From contig NZ_JAVHTY010000003.1 in NCBI RefSeq assembly GCF_031085165.1, positions 248,001 to 312,000 of the forward strand: a stretch of DNA of 64,000 bases. Reading direction: 5' to 3'. A model generated the notes under the pieces. It saw only the letters and a list, made by a program, of their open reading frames with translations. It made no database searches and was not told the DNA's origin. Source of the DNA: Pseudomonas sp. 102515 (lineage in GTDB: Bacteria; Pseudomonadota; Gammaproteobacteria; Pseudomonadales; Pseudomonadaceae). Below, in pieces: positions 51,311 to 59,681 of the stretch (its first letter is position 1; every line of letters begins with the position of its first letter). The translations under genes were made by a program, and so were the position numbers.

Positions 51311-53125
51311 ATGCCCAAGAGTCCTCACCTTCCCAAGCGCCCCCGCTGGAGCAGCCTGCTGCTGCTGGCCCTGGGGCTGACGCTGCTGCTGATTCCGCTA
51401 CGCTATGCGGCCCAGCACTATTACGAGGCGCAACTGGGCGAGCAGAACGGCCAGACCCTGGATCTCTATGTCGCCAACCTGCTGGGCACGCTGCGGCGCT
51501 ACGAGGTGCTGCCGGACCTGCTGGGCGATCTGCCGGTGCTGCGCCATGCGCTGGAAGGACAGGGCGACAGCACGGCGCAGGATGCCGCCAGCCAGATGCT
51601 GGAGGACATCCGCCAGCGCACCGGGGCGGACGTCATCTACCTGATGCAGGACGACGGCACCTGCCTGGCCAGTTCCAACTATCGCCAGGCGGACAGCTTC
51701 GTCGGTCGCGACTTCTCCTTCCGGCCCTATTACAAGGCGGCCATGCAGGGCCAGCCGGGACGCTTCTTCGGCCTCGGCACCACCTCCAGCAAGCGCGGCT
51801 ACTATTTCGCCGCCGCCGTGCGTGACGGTGCGCGCGCCATCGGCGTGGTGGTGGTCAAGGTCGATCTGGACAGTGCGGAACGGCTCTGGGGCAACGCGCC
51901 CGAGCAGTTGCTGGTGACCGATGACCTGGGCGTGGTCATCCTCACCTCCCATGACGCCTGGCGCTTTCGCGCCACCCATCCGCTGGACGAGCGCCAGCGC
52001 GAGCAGGTCAACGCCAACCGGCCCTACCCCACCATCAATCCCGCGCCCCTGACCCTGGTACCCGGCGACTGGCTGACCCAGACCCGCGATCTCGACGAGG
52101 TGGGCTGGAAGGCGCAGATCCTGGCACCGCGGGAGATGGTCGAGCGGCAGGTGCGCAGCGCCCTCTATGTCGGCGCGGCGACCCTGCTGGCGCTGCTGCT
52201 GTTGCTGGTGGTCATGACTCTGAGACGGCGCCACTTCATCGAGCGCCTGGCGCTGGATGCCCGGGCCAAGCGCGACCTGGAACTGAACGTGGAGGAACGC
52301 ACCCGCGACTTGCAGACGCTCAACGCGCGGCTGCAGCAGGAGGTGCACGATCGCGAGCAGGCCCAGCGCGAACTCATGCGCGCCCAGGACGAAGCCGTCC
52401 AGGCCGGCAAGCTGTCGGCCCTGGGGACCATGTCGGCCAGCATCAGCCACGAACTCAACCAGCCGCTGGCGGCCATCCGCAGCTACACGGAAAACGCCGT
52501 CGTGCTCCTCGATCACGATCGCCTGGACGATGCCCGGGGCAATCTCAAGCTGATCGGCGAGCTGACCACGCGCATGGCCAACATCATCGCCCACCTCAAG
52601 GCCTATGCCCGTGGCGCCCGCCGCGCGCCGGAGAGCGTGGTGCTGCAGGGCGCCCTGGAAGATGCCCTGGCACTGGTCGCCGCGCGGCGTCGGGCCATGC
52701 AGGTGGAGCTGATCCGCGACCTGCCCGATGCACCGCTGTGGGTGCAGGCCGGCGAAACCCGCCTGCGGCAGATCATCAGCAACCTGCTGAGCAATGCCCT
52801 CGACGCCCTGGCGGAAAAGACCAGCACCCGCCGGCTGTGGCTGACGACCAGCATCGACGAACGCGGCGTGACCCTGATCCTGAGAGACAACGGGCCGGGC
52901 TTTTCCAGCGAGGCCCTGGCCCGCGCCCACGAACCCTTCTTCACCACCAAGGCCACCGCCCAGGGTCTCGGCCTGGGCCTGGCAATCTGCGATAACCTGT
53001 TGCGGACCCTCGGTGGCCACCTGCACCTGTCCAACCATGGTGACGGTGGCGCCGAGGTACGTCTCTATCTGCTGCACGGCAAGCCGGGAGTCGCCTCGGT
53101 GCCCCAGGAAGAAGTCCGCGGTTGA
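51311..53125 (+). CDS. DctB/MifS-type sensor histidine kinase
   Basis: A 604-residue membrane kinase sensing a C4- or C5-dicarboxylate. TM1 about 15-35; a double PDC periplasmic sensor (about 40-290) with DVIYLMQDDGTCLASSNYRQ and VGRDFSFRPYYKAAMQGQPGRFF; TM2 about 292-312; coiled coil about 320-365; HisKA phospho-His in GTMSASISHELNQPLAAIRS; HATPase_c with N-box ISNLLSNALDAL, RDNGPGF and GLGLGLAICDNLL. The sigma-54 activator gene follows after 29 nt. The ligand is not determinable, and no dicarboxylate transporter gene is beside it. Confidence 0.92.
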   Translation: MPKSPHLPKRPRWSSLLLLALGLTLLLIPLRYAAQHYYEAQLGEQNGQTLDLYVANLLGTLRRYEVLPDLLGDLPVLRHALEGQGDSTAQDAASQMLEDIRQRTGADVIYLMQDDGTCLASSNYRQADSFVGRDFSFRPYYKAAMQGQPGRFFGLGTTSSKRGYYFAAAVRDGARAIGVVVVKVDLDSAERLWGNAPEQLLVTDDLGVVILTSHDAWRFRATHPLDERQREQVNANRPYPTINPAPLTLVPGDWLTQTRDLDEVGWKAQILAPREMVERQVRSALYVGAATLLALLLLLVVMTLRRRHFIERLALDARAKRDLELNVEERTRDLQTLNARLQQEVHDREQAQRELMRAQDEAVQAGKLSALGTMSASISHELNQPLAAIRSYTENAVVLLDHDRLDDARGNLKLIGELTTRMANIIAHLKAYARGARRAPESVVLQGALEDALALVAARRRAMQVELIRDLPDAPLWVQAGETRLRQIISNLLSNALDALAEKTSTRRLWLTTSIDERGVTLILRDNGPGFSSEALARAHEPFFTTKATAQGLGLGLAICDNLLRTLGGHLHLSNHGDGGAEVRLYLLHGKPGVASVPQEEVRG

Positions 53126-53154
53126 CCGTCAGCCCTCCACCTTAGGTCCCAGTC

Positions 53155-54588
53155 ATGAGTGCCCTGCCCCCCTTCGATCCCGCCAGCCAGATCCTGTTGA
53201 TCGACGACGACGCCCACCTGCGCCTGGCGCTGAGCCAGACCCTGGACCTGGCCGGCTTCAAGGTGACGACCCTGGCCGATGCCCGCGAGCTGGAGCTGGC
53301 GGCCGTGCGCGACTGGCCCGGCGTGGTGGTCAGCGACATCCGTATGCCCGGCATCGATGGCCTGGAGCTGCTGGCCCAGCTGCACCAGCGTGACGCCGAA
53401 CTGCCGGTGGTGCTGATCACCGGTCACGGCGATGTGCCCCTGGCGGTGCAGGCCATGCGCGCTGGCGCCTACGACTTCCTGGAAAAGCCCTTCGCCAACG
53501 ATGCCCTGATCGACAGCGTGCGCCGCGCCCTGGGCGCCCGGTATCTGGTACTGGAAAACCGCAGCCTGCGCCTGGCGCTGGCCGAGCGCCATGAACTGCA
53601 GACCCGGCTGATCGGCCAGACCCCAGGCATGGCCCGGCTGCGCGACCAGATCGGCGCCCTCGCCGCGACCCAGGCCGATGTGCTGATCCATGGCGAAACC
53701 GGTGCCGGCAAGGAGGTGGTGGCCCGCGCCCTGCACGACCTGTCCAATCGTCGCGACGGCCCCTTCGTCGCCATCAACGCCGGTGCCCTGGCCGAATCCG
53801 TGGTGGAAAGCGAACTCTTCGGCCACGAACAGGGCGCCTTCACCGGCGCCCAGAAAAGACGCATCGGCAAGTTCGAATACGCCAGTGGCGGCACCCTCTT
53901 TCTCGACGAGATCGAGAGCATGAGCCTGGATGTCCAGGTCAAGCTGCTGCGCCTGTTGCAGGAGCGCAAGGTCGAGCGCCTCGGCTCCAACCAGCAGATC
54001 CCGCTGGATATCCGGGTGGTCGCCGCCACCAAGGAAGACCTGCGCCAGGCCGCCGACCAGGGCCGCTTCCGCGCCGACCTCTACTACCGGCTCAATGTCG
54101 CCACCCTGCGCATTCCCGCCCTGCGCGAGCGCAGCGAAGACATCCTGCCGCTGTTCCGCCACTTCGTCCTGGCCGCCGCCCAGCGCCATGGCACCCCGCT
54201 ACGCGAACCCGATGCCGAGCAGCGTGCAGCCCTCATCGCCCACAGCTGGCCGGGCAACGTGCGTGAATTGCAGAACGCCGCCGAGCGCTTCGCCCTGGGC
54301 CTGGACCTGGCGCTGGACAACAGCGCCTATGCGTCCCTGGCGCCCATGACGGCGGCGCCCGTAGCCGCTTCCACGGTGGCGGCAACGCCCGCCGCCGCCC
54401 TCGCAGCCGGGCTGGGCGAGCAGGTCGAGGCCTTCGAACGCGAGCTCATCCAGCGCGAACTGGCCCGTCCCCACGCCTCCCTGCGCAGCCTGGCCGAAGC
54501 CCTGGGCCTGCCGCGCAAGACGCTGTCCGACAAGCTGCGCAAGCACGATCTGCAATTCACCGGCGGCGCGGCGGACGAGGGCGACTAA
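53155..54588 (+). CDS. DctD/MifR-type sigma-54-dependent response regulator
   Basis: A 477-residue activator. Receiver (about 10-125) with [10 protein letters not shown], phosphoacceptor Asp in [13 protein letters not shown] and EKPF. AAA+ domain (about 145-385) with Walker A GETGAGKE, the sigma-54 contact loop [11 protein letters not shown], Walker [12 protein letters not shown] and arginine finger region [13 protein letters not shown] linker rich in Ala leads to the Fis-type helix-turn-helix [21 protein letters not shown]. It partners the kinase before it. Target promoters must be outside the window. Confidence 0.93.
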   Translation: MSALPPFDPASQILLIDDDAHLRLALSQTLDLAGFKVTTLADARELELAAVRDWPGVVVSDIRMPGIDGLELLAQLHQRDAELPVVLITGHGDVPLAVQAMRAGAYDFLEKPFANDALIDSVRRALGARYLVLENRSLRLALAERHELQTRLIGQTPGMARLRDQIGALAATQADVLIHGETGAGKEVVARALHDLSNRRDGPFVAINAGALAESVVESELFGHEQGAFTGAQKRRIGKFEYASGGTLFLDEIESMSLDVQVKLLRLLQERKVERLGSNQQIPLDIRVVAATKEDLRQAADQGRFRADLYYRLNVATLRIPALRERSEDILPLFRHFVLAAAQRHGTPLREPDAEQRAALIAHSWPGNVRELQNAAERFALGLDLALDNSAYASLAPMTAAPVAASTVAATPAAALAAGLGEQVEAFERELIQRELARPHASLRSLAEALGLPRKTLSDKLRKHDLQFTGGAADEGD

Positions 54589-54672
54589 GGGCGGCTGGTC
54601 GCGCCTGCCCAGGAGTGGCAGAGTGCAGTACTCAAGCGTCGTGCAACAGGCGTTCGCGCAAGGAGACCCCTC

Positions 54673-55695
54673 TTGACCTCGCTCATGCTTGCAGAAGCCG
54701 CCGCCAGCGGCGCGGCGGTCACTCGCCAACTGGCGACCATCGACCAGGCCCTGGCGGCCCTGGCCGACGACCTCAGAGCCCAGCCACCGCAGCTGGCGCT
54801 GACCGTGGCGCGTGGCAGCTCGGACCATGCGGCCAGTTATTTCGCCTACCTGGCCATGGCCCACCTGGGCCTGCCAGTGCTGTCCCTGCCGCCTTCGCTG
54901 GTGACCCTGCGCCAGGCGCCGCTGCGCGTCGAAGGCCAGCTCGCCCTGGGCTTTTCCCAGTCAGGGCGCAGCCCCGATCTGATCGAGACGCTGTCCGCCC
55001 TGGATCGCTACGGCGCCCGCACCGCCGCCCTGGTCAACGAGATCGACTCGCCGCTGGCCCTGGCCTGCCGCCACGCCATCGGGGTGCAGGCCGGCCCCGA
55101 ACACAGCGTCGCCGCCACCAAGAGTTTCATCGCCACCCTGGCCGCCGCCGCCCGGCTGATCGCCCACTGGCAGCAGGACGAGACCCTACTCGCCGCCGGC
55201 GCCGCCTTGCCCGAGGCGCTGGATCGCGCGGCCGAGCTGAGCTGGGCACCGGCGCTACCGGTGCTGCGCGACGCCGAACGCTGCATGGTGGTCGGCCGCG
55301 GGCCGGGTTTCGCCATCGCCCAGGAGGCCGCGCTCAAGCTCAAGGAGACCTCGGCGCTGCAGGGCGAGGCCTTCAGCGGCGCCGAATTGCAACACGGCCC
55401 CCTGGCGCTGGTGGAGCGCGGCTATCCGCTGCTGATCTTCGCCCTGCGTGGCCCCGAGCAGGCCGGCCTGCTGCAACTGGCGCGGGACCTGCGCGGACGC
55501 GGCGCCCGGGTGCTGCTGGCCGCGCCGGACGAGGTCGCCGAGCGTGACCTGCCCCTCGCCGTCGCCGGCCATCCGGATCTGGACGGCCTGCTGGCGATCC
55601 AGAGCTTCTATCGCATGGCCGCCTTGCTGGCCGAGGCCCGGGGTCAAGACCCGGACCGGCCGCGCCACCTGCGCAAGGTCACCCTCACCCGCTGA
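54673..55695 (+). CDS. SIS-domain isomerase/deaminase (NagB-II / GlmS C-terminal-like)
   Basis: A 340-residue protein with two SIS domains, like the alternative glucosamine-6-phosphate deaminase NagB-II. First SIS (about 35-165): VARGSSDHAASYFAYLAMA, LGFSQSGRSPDLIETL, SVAATKSFIATLA. Second SIS (about 200-325): MVVGRGPGFAIAQEAALKLKETSALQGEAFSGAELQHGP. The C-terminal PRHLRKVTLTR is the usual family end. Start TTG at 54673 is chosen because AAGGAG lies 8 nt before it; the ATG 12 nt later would be too far. No nag genes adjoin it. Confidence 0.82.
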   Translation: MTSLMLAEAAASGAAVTRQLATIDQALAALADDLRAQPPQLALTVARGSSDHAASYFAYLAMAHLGLPVLSLPPSLVTLRQAPLRVEGQLALGFSQSGRSPDLIETLSALDRYGARTAALVNEIDSPLALACRHAIGVQAGPEHSVAATKSFIATLAAAARLIAHWQQDETLLAAGAALPEALDRAAELSWAPALPVLRDAERCMVVGRGPGFAIAQEAALKLKETSALQGEAFSGAELQHGPLALVERGYPLLIFALRGPEQAGLLQLARDLRGRGARVLLAAPDEVAERDLPLAVAGHPDLDGLLAIQSFYRMAALLAEARGQDPDRPRHLRKVTLTR

Positions 55696-55711
55696 GGCGA
55701 CGATCGCCGGC

Positions 55712-55740
55712 CCAGGCGCTCCGCCATCCGGCGCGCCTGG
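55712..55740 (+). terminator. Hairpin after SIS gene
   Basis: CCAGGCGC and GCGCCTGG, 8-bp stem, 13-nt loop, followed by TTCTGCGCTTC. The T-run is poor. It would separate the SIS gene from the curli operon. Confidence 0.35.
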
Positions 55741-55877
55741 TTCTGCGCTTCAACCCAAAGAGCTAAGTCCTTGGAGCTAGCCGCCGCTGGCTGGTCGACG
55801 GGTAATCTGCCAAGCGGTCCACAGAGCCGGTAAGTCGCCGGAAATCGATCAATTTTTTCTTGTCGCTCCCGGCGATT

Positions 55878-55910
55878 TGTCTCAGCGTTCGCGCAACGGA
55901 TGATGAGACA
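55878..55910 (+). promoter_or_regulatory. Nested inverted repeat just upstream of csgD
   Basis: TGTCTCA (55878-55884) pairs with TGAGACA (55904-55910), and inside it CGTT pairs with AACG. The structure ends 6 nt before the csgD ATG and overlaps the ribosome-binding region, so it could be an operator or a translation-limiting hairpin. AT-rich CAATTTTTTCTTG (about 55850-55862) further upstream may belong to the promoter. Confidence 0.4.
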
Positions 55911-55916
55911 GCCCAT

Positions 55917-56543
55917 ATGGACATGCGCGCGATACCTGCGAGCAAGGTCTGCCTGACGACAGGAAACGTCCTCCTGGCAGAACTGCTCAAACCCTTTCTG
56001 GAAGAACGCCACGGCATCGAGCTGAGTTGCGCTCGCGAGCTGGACGCAGCCGGCGAGGCCGGCCTGGTGCTGGTCGATCTCGGCAGCGTGCCCGAGCCGG
56101 CGCTGGAGCGCTGGCTGGAAGGCCTGACGCCGGCGGTCACCGTGGCCTTTCTCAACGCCAGCGTCGAACAGGCCCTGCCCTGGGTCGAGCGCTTTCCCGC
56201 CATCCAGGGCGTATTCGCCCCCCAGGCCAGTCGCGACCAGCTGCTGCAGGGGCTGGGCACACTGCTGGCCGGCGAGGACTGGCTGCCCCGCGCCATCCTG
56301 GCCCACCTGCTGCGCCGCTCCCGCGAGCGTCCCAGCATCGCCGCCGACGGCCTGACCCGCCGCGAGCGGGAGATCCTCCGGCTGGTCGGTCGCGGGCTGT
56401 CCAACGCCGCCATTGGCGAGACGCTGTGCCTGAGCACCCACACGGTCAAGAGCCACATGCACAACCTGCTGCGCAAGACCGGCGCCGCCAATCGCGCCGA
56501 GGCGGCGCTGCGCTTCCATGCCGGGCAGGACCTGCCGGGATGA
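55917..56543 (+). CDS. csgD: LuxR-type regulator, CsgD-like
   Basis: Likely activator of the curli genes that follow. The protein has 208 residues, near E. coli CsgD (216). The N-terminal receiver-like domain (about 10-125) contains LVLVDLGSVPEPALERWLEG, without an obvious complete phosphorylation site. The C-terminal helix-turn-helix (about 140-200) has LTRREREILRLVGRGLSNAAIGE and HTVKSHMHNLLRKTGAANRAE. An alternative TTG start at 55860 exists, but ATG at 55917 is preferred. The stop overlaps csgE by 4 nt, so regulator and secretion genes are in one operon. Confidence 0.82.
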   Translation: MDMRAIPASKVCLTTGNVLLAELLKPFLEERHGIELSCARELDAAGEAGLVLVDLGSVPEPALERWLEGLTPAVTVAFLNASVEQALPWVERFPAIQGVFAPQASRDQLLQGLGTLLAGEDWLPRAILAHLLRRSRERPSIAADGLTRREREILRLVGRGLSNAAIGETLCLSTHTVKSHMHNLLRKTGAANRAEAALRFHAGQDLPG

Positions 56544-56923
56544 AGGCGGTCTGGCTGCTGTTCGGCCTGCTGCTGGCCGGACCGCTGCGGGCCGAGGGTG
56601 ACATCATCCAGGGGCTGCTGGTGGACAACACCATCTCCCGCTTCGGCCACGACTTCTATCGCCATTTCGCCGACCGCCTCACCGACACCACCGACCTGGA
56701 CTTCAACCTGGTGGTGCGCGAACGCCCCTCGGCGCGCTGGGGCAGCCTGGTCTGGGTGGAGTACGAGCAGCGGCTGCTCTATCGGCAGTTCATTCCGCCC
56801 AACAACAGCGAACTCAAGGATGCCGCCTACGCCGCGGCGGACCAGGTCCACGAGGGCATCACCCGCCGGCGCCTGGAAAACCTGCTGCAGGACACTTTCG
56901 ACATGGAAAAGGACGAGTTATGA
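56540..56923 (+). CDS. csgE: Curli secretion specificity factor CsgE
   Basis: Periplasmic cap that directs curlin subunits to the CsgG channel. The protein has 127 residues with a signal peptide (MKAVWLLFGLLLAGPLRAEG). CsgE features: IIQGLLVDNTISRFGHDFYRHF, TTDLDFNLVVRERPSARWGSLVWVEY and RLLYRQFIPPNN, then RRRLENLLQDTFDMEKDEL. Overlaps of 4 nt with both csgD and csgF fix the frame. Confidence 0.92.
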   Translation: MKAVWLLFGLLLAGPLRAEGDIIQGLLVDNTISRFGHDFYRHFADRLTDTTDLDFNLVVRERPSARWGSLVWVEYEQRLLYRQFIPPNNSELKDAAYAAADQVHEGITRRRLENLLQDTFDMEKDEL

Positions 56924-57327
56924 ACGCGCACGCCTGGAAGGCCCTGCCCCTGCTCTGCATCCTAGGCGTCGCCCCGGCCATGGCGACCGAGCTGGTCTAC
57001 GCGCCGGTGAATCCGTCCTTTGGCGGCAACCCGCTCAATGGCACCTACCTGCTGAACAACGCCACCGCCCAGGATCGCCACAAGGATCCCGACCTGCGCG
57101 GCAGCGCCAGCAGCCAGTCGCCCCTCGAGCGCTTCACCAGCCAGCTGGAATCGCGACTGCTTTCCCAGGTGCTGACCGATATCAAGGACGGCAACTCGGG
57201 CACGCTCTCCACCGACCAGTTCATCGTCAACATCGTCGACGATTCCGGCAACCTGACCGTGCAGATCACCGACCGCGGTACCGGAGAGATATCGGAAATC
57301 TCCGTCAACGGCTTCAACCAACCCTGA
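56920..57327 (+). CDS. csgF: Curli assembly protein CsgF
   Basis: Surface-exposed factor that sits in the CsgG pore and links nucleation by CsgB to the outer membrane. The protein has 135 residues; signal peptide about 1-22 (ending APAMA). The mature start TELVYAPVNPSFGGNPLNGTYLLNNATAQDRHKDP is the conserved CsgG-binding segment with the NPxFGGN motif. The C-terminal part has DQFIVNIVDDSGNLTVQITD. It is followed 6 nt later by csgG. Confidence 0.94.
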   Translation: MNAHAWKALPLLCILGVAPAMATELVYAPVNPSFGGNPLNGTYLLNNATAQDRHKDPDLRGSASSQSPLERFTSQLESRLLSQVLTDIKDGNSGTLSTDQFIVNIVDDSGNLTVQITDRGTGEISEISVNGFNQP

Positions 57328-57333
57328 GCACGG

Positions 57334-58182
57334 ATGCCTGCCATGAACGCCTTTTCCCTGGCGGCGGCCCTGACCGCCGCCCTCGTCCTGACCGGCTGCG
57401 TGCGCGACCCCATGCCCGCCGAACAGCACGCCGCCCCGACCCTGACACCGCGCGCCTCCACCTACTATGACCTGCTGGCGCTGCCGCCGCCCAAGGGCCC
57501 GCTGGTGGCCGCCGTCTACGGCTTCCGCGACCAGACCGGGCAGTACAAGCCCAATCCGGCCAGCTCCTTTTCCACCGCCGTCACCCAGGGCGCGGGCAGC
57601 ATGCTGGTGGACGCCCTGCAGGCCAGCGGCTGGTTCGTGGTGCTCGAACGCGAGGGCCTGCAGAACCTGCTGACCGAGCGCAAGATCATCCGTGCCACCC
57701 AGAACAAGCCGGACCTGCCGGAGAACCTGCAGCAGGCGCTGCCCTCGCTGCAGGCGGCCAACCTGCTGCTGGAAGGCGGCGTGGTGGCCTATGACACCAA
57801 CGTCCGCAGTGGCGGCGAAGGGGCGCGCTACCTGGGCATCGGCCTGTCCGAGGAGTACCGGGTGGATCAGGTGACGGTCAATCTGCGCGCCATCGATACC
57901 CGCAGCGGCCGGGTGCTGGCCAATGTCATGACTTCCAAGACCATCTATTCCATCGGTCGCCAGGCCGGCGTCTTCAAGTTCATCGAATTCAAGAAGCTGC
58001 TGGAAGCCGAGTCCGGCTACACCACCAACGAGCCGGCCCAGCTGTGCGTGCTCTCGGCCATCGAGGCGGCGGTGGCCCATCTGGTCGCCCAGGGCGTGGA
58101 CCGGCGCCTGTGGGTGGTGGCCGACGGTCGCGATCCGCGTGATCCGGCGCTGACCAAGTACCTGGAGCCGACCCGGCGCTAG
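57334..58182 (+). CDS. csgG: Curli secretion channel lipoprotein CsgG
   Basis: Outer-membrane nonameric channel for curlin export. The protein has 282 residues with a lipoprotein signal (MPAMNAFSLAAALTAALVLT, lipobox LTGC, Cys at 22). CsgG landmarks: VAAVYGFRDQTGQYKPNPAS (constriction loop region), FSTAVTQGAGSMLVDALQASGWFVVLEREGLQNLLTERKI, YLGIGLSEEYRVDQVTVNLRAID, VMTSKTIYSIGRQAGVFKFIEF. The ATG at 57343 is an alternative start. The length matches E. coli CsgG (277). Confidence 0.95.
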   Translation: MPAMNAFSLAAALTAALVLTGCVRDPMPAEQHAAPTLTPRASTYYDLLALPPPKGPLVAAVYGFRDQTGQYKPNPASSFSTAVTQGAGSMLVDALQASGWFVVLEREGLQNLLTERKIIRATQNKPDLPENLQQALPSLQAANLLLEGGVVAYDTNVRSGGEGARYLGIGLSEEYRVDQVTVNLRAIDTRSGRVLANVMTSKTIYSIGRQAGVFKFIEFKKLLEAESGYTTNEPAQLCVLSAIEAAVAHLVAQGVDRRLWVVADGRDPRDPALTKYLEPTRR

Positions 58183-58209
58183 GGATTAAGCCGCAGGCCC
58201 CGCGGGATT

Positions 58210-58223
58210 CGCTCCCTGGAGCG
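58210..58223 (+). other. Small hairpin between csgG and csgB
   Basis: CGCTCC-CT-GGAGCG, a perfect 6-bp stem in the 93-nt gap. It could be an RNA processing or stabilising element separating low-level secretion genes from the structural genes. No promoter boxes are clear in this gap. Confidence 0.3.
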
Positions 58224-58275
58224 ATAGCGATGGGCCAGGCGGCTCCGGACAATGCCAGGCGGAGAACCTTAGGCA

Positions 58276-58737
58276 ATGACGGTGACAGAGATGCGCAGCC
58301 CAACCCGCGGCCTGGCCGTGGTCCTTGCCCTGACACTCGGCCTGGATGCCCTGGCGTCGGCCGCCGACCTCATGGAGACCGGCGACCTGGGTCAGGCGCC
58401 CGCAGCGGGGCGCGACGCCGCCATCCGCCAGCTCGGCGTAGGCAACCAGGCGCTCATCGACCAGCGTGGCACCGCGCTGCGCGCCCAGGTCGCCCAGAGC
58501 GGCGCCGCCCAGGAAGCCCGCATCCTGCAGGACGGCACGGAGCTGAGCGCGATCATCCTCCAGGGCGGCTACGGCAACGTGGCGCGCATCGAGCAGGTTG
58601 GCAGCGGCAACCAGGCCGACATCCTGCAACTCGGCGTCCAGGGCAACGCCCGCATCGAACAGCACGGCTCGGGCCTGTCCAGCCGCATCGTCCAGTACGG
58701 AAGCAACCAGAACACGGTGGTACGCCAGTACCGCTGA
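58276..58737 (+). CDS. csgB: Curlin minor subunit (nucleator) CsgB-like
   Basis: Surface amyloid nucleator. The protein has 153 residues; signal peptide (core RGLAVVLALTLGLDALASAA). About five curlin repeats of about 22 residues follow: AAIRQLGVGNQALIDQRG, AQVAQSGAAQEARILQDG, SAIILQGGYGNVARIEQVGSGN, QADILQLGVQGNARIEQHGS, SRIVQYGSNQNTVVRQYR. The basic, Arg-containing last repeat is typical of CsgB. ATG at 58291 is an alternative start. The stop shares a base with an ATG of the csgA frame. Confidence 0.88.
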   Translation: MTVTEMRSPTRGLAVVLALTLGLDALASAADLMETGDLGQAPAAGRDAAIRQLGVGNQALIDQRGTALRAQVAQSGAAQEARILQDGTELSAIILQGGYGNVARIEQVGSGNQADILQLGVQGNARIEQHGSGLSSRIVQYGSNQNTVVRQYR

Positions 58738-58760
58738 TGGCACTCATGGAGATCAGACAG

Positions 58761-59681
58761 ATGTTCCTACTCAGGCCCCTGGCCGCCCTGACGCTGGCCC
58801 TCGTGGCTACCAACGCCCTCGCCCAGAACAGCACCGCCACCGTCCAGCAGGACGGCAACAGCGGCACGATCACCCTCGACCAGAGCGGCCCCGGCAACAG
58901 CGCGTCGCTCTATCAGCTGCAGGGCGAAAGCAACGCGATCAGCGTGGTCCAGACCGGCGCCAGCAGCGCCACCATCACCCAGGGCGGCGACCTCTACGGC
59001 TACGCCCAGGGCAACGTGGCGAGCTTGCGCCAGGAAGGCGGCAGCAACGTCCATAGCCTGACCCAGGACGGCTTCGGCAACCAGGCCACCATCGCCTCCA
59101 TGGGCAGCAACAGCGGCACCCTGGTCCAGTCGGCCTCCAGCGCCCAGCTGACCCTGGAGCAGAACGGCGACAACAACCAGGTACGGGTCGACCAGAGCGG
59201 CGATGCCGTGACGGCCACCCTCACCCAGTCCGGCACCGACAACCGCATCGACCTGACCCAGCAGGGCTACTCGGTCGACACCGTGGAGCTGACCCAGCGT
59301 GGCCAGGCCAATGTCGCCACGGTCCTTTCCTCCGGCAAGTTCAACGAACTGACCTTTACCCAGGACGGCAATCGCAACACCCTGAACGTCGACCAGGCCG
59401 GCCGCGGCAATCGCTTCAGCGGCAGCTCCACCGGCGACGACAACCTGGCCAGCGTCACCGTCCAGGGCGACAGCAACCAGACCAGCGTCGTCCAGACCGG
59501 CAACGGTAACGAGGCGCGTCTCGACGTCACCAGCGCCATCAGCACGGCCAGCGTCAGCCAGGTCGGCGACAGCAACCGCGCCAGCATCCTGCAGACCTCG
59601 GCCAACTTCAACGGCTTCAACGACAGCGCGCAGATCTCGCAGAGCGGCTTCGGCAACAGCGCCACCATCAACCAGCGGTGA
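58761..59681 (+). CDS. csgA: Curlin major subunit CsgA-like, enlarged (about 13 repeats)
   Basis: Main amyloid fibre subunit. The protein has 306 residues, about twice E. coli CsgA. The ATG at 58761 is chosen because GGAGA lies 8 nt before it and the signal peptide MFLLRPLAALTLALVATNAL (cleaved at LAQ) then begins properly; ATGs at 58737 and 58746 are in frame. About thirteen degenerate repeats with QxGxxN spacing follow, for example NSTATVQQDGNSGTITLDQS, AQLTLEQNGDNNQVRVDQSG, NELTFTQDGNRNTLNVDQAG and the last DSAQISQSGFGNSATINQR. Several repeats lack a key Gln or Asn (RFSGSSTGDDN, ATIASMGSNSG). No cysteine is present. Confidence 0.88.
   Translation: MFLLRPLAALTLALVATNALAQNSTATVQQDGNSGTITLDQSGPGNSASLYQLQGESNAISVVQTGASSATITQGGDLYGYAQGNVASLRQEGGSNVHSLTQDGFGNQATIASMGSNSGTLVQSASSAQLTLEQNGDNNQVRVDQSGDAVTATLTQSGTDNRIDLTQQGYSVDTVELTQRGQANVATVLSSGKFNELTFTQDGNRNTLNVDQAGRGNRFSGSSTGDDNLASVTVQGDSNQTSVVQTGNGNEARLDVTSAISTASVSQVGDSNRASILQTSANFNGFNDSAQISQSGFGNSATINQR

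Noticed and set aside
54685-54687. ATG as start of the SIS-domain gene
   Set aside because: The AAGGAG ribosome-binding site lies about 20 nt away, while the TTG at 54673 is 8 nt from it and gives the normal family N-terminus.
58230-58760. Reading frame that extends csgA upstream to 58230
   Set aside because: It runs over csgB in another frame, is Arg/Pro-rich shadow sequence, and lacks curlin motifs until the signal peptide at 58761.
58276-59681. CRISPR-like tandem repeats
   Set aside because: The periodic signal is the coding repeat of the curlin genes csgB and csgA, with a repeat unit of about 66 nt, degenerate and in frame. There are no identical direct repeats with unique spacers.
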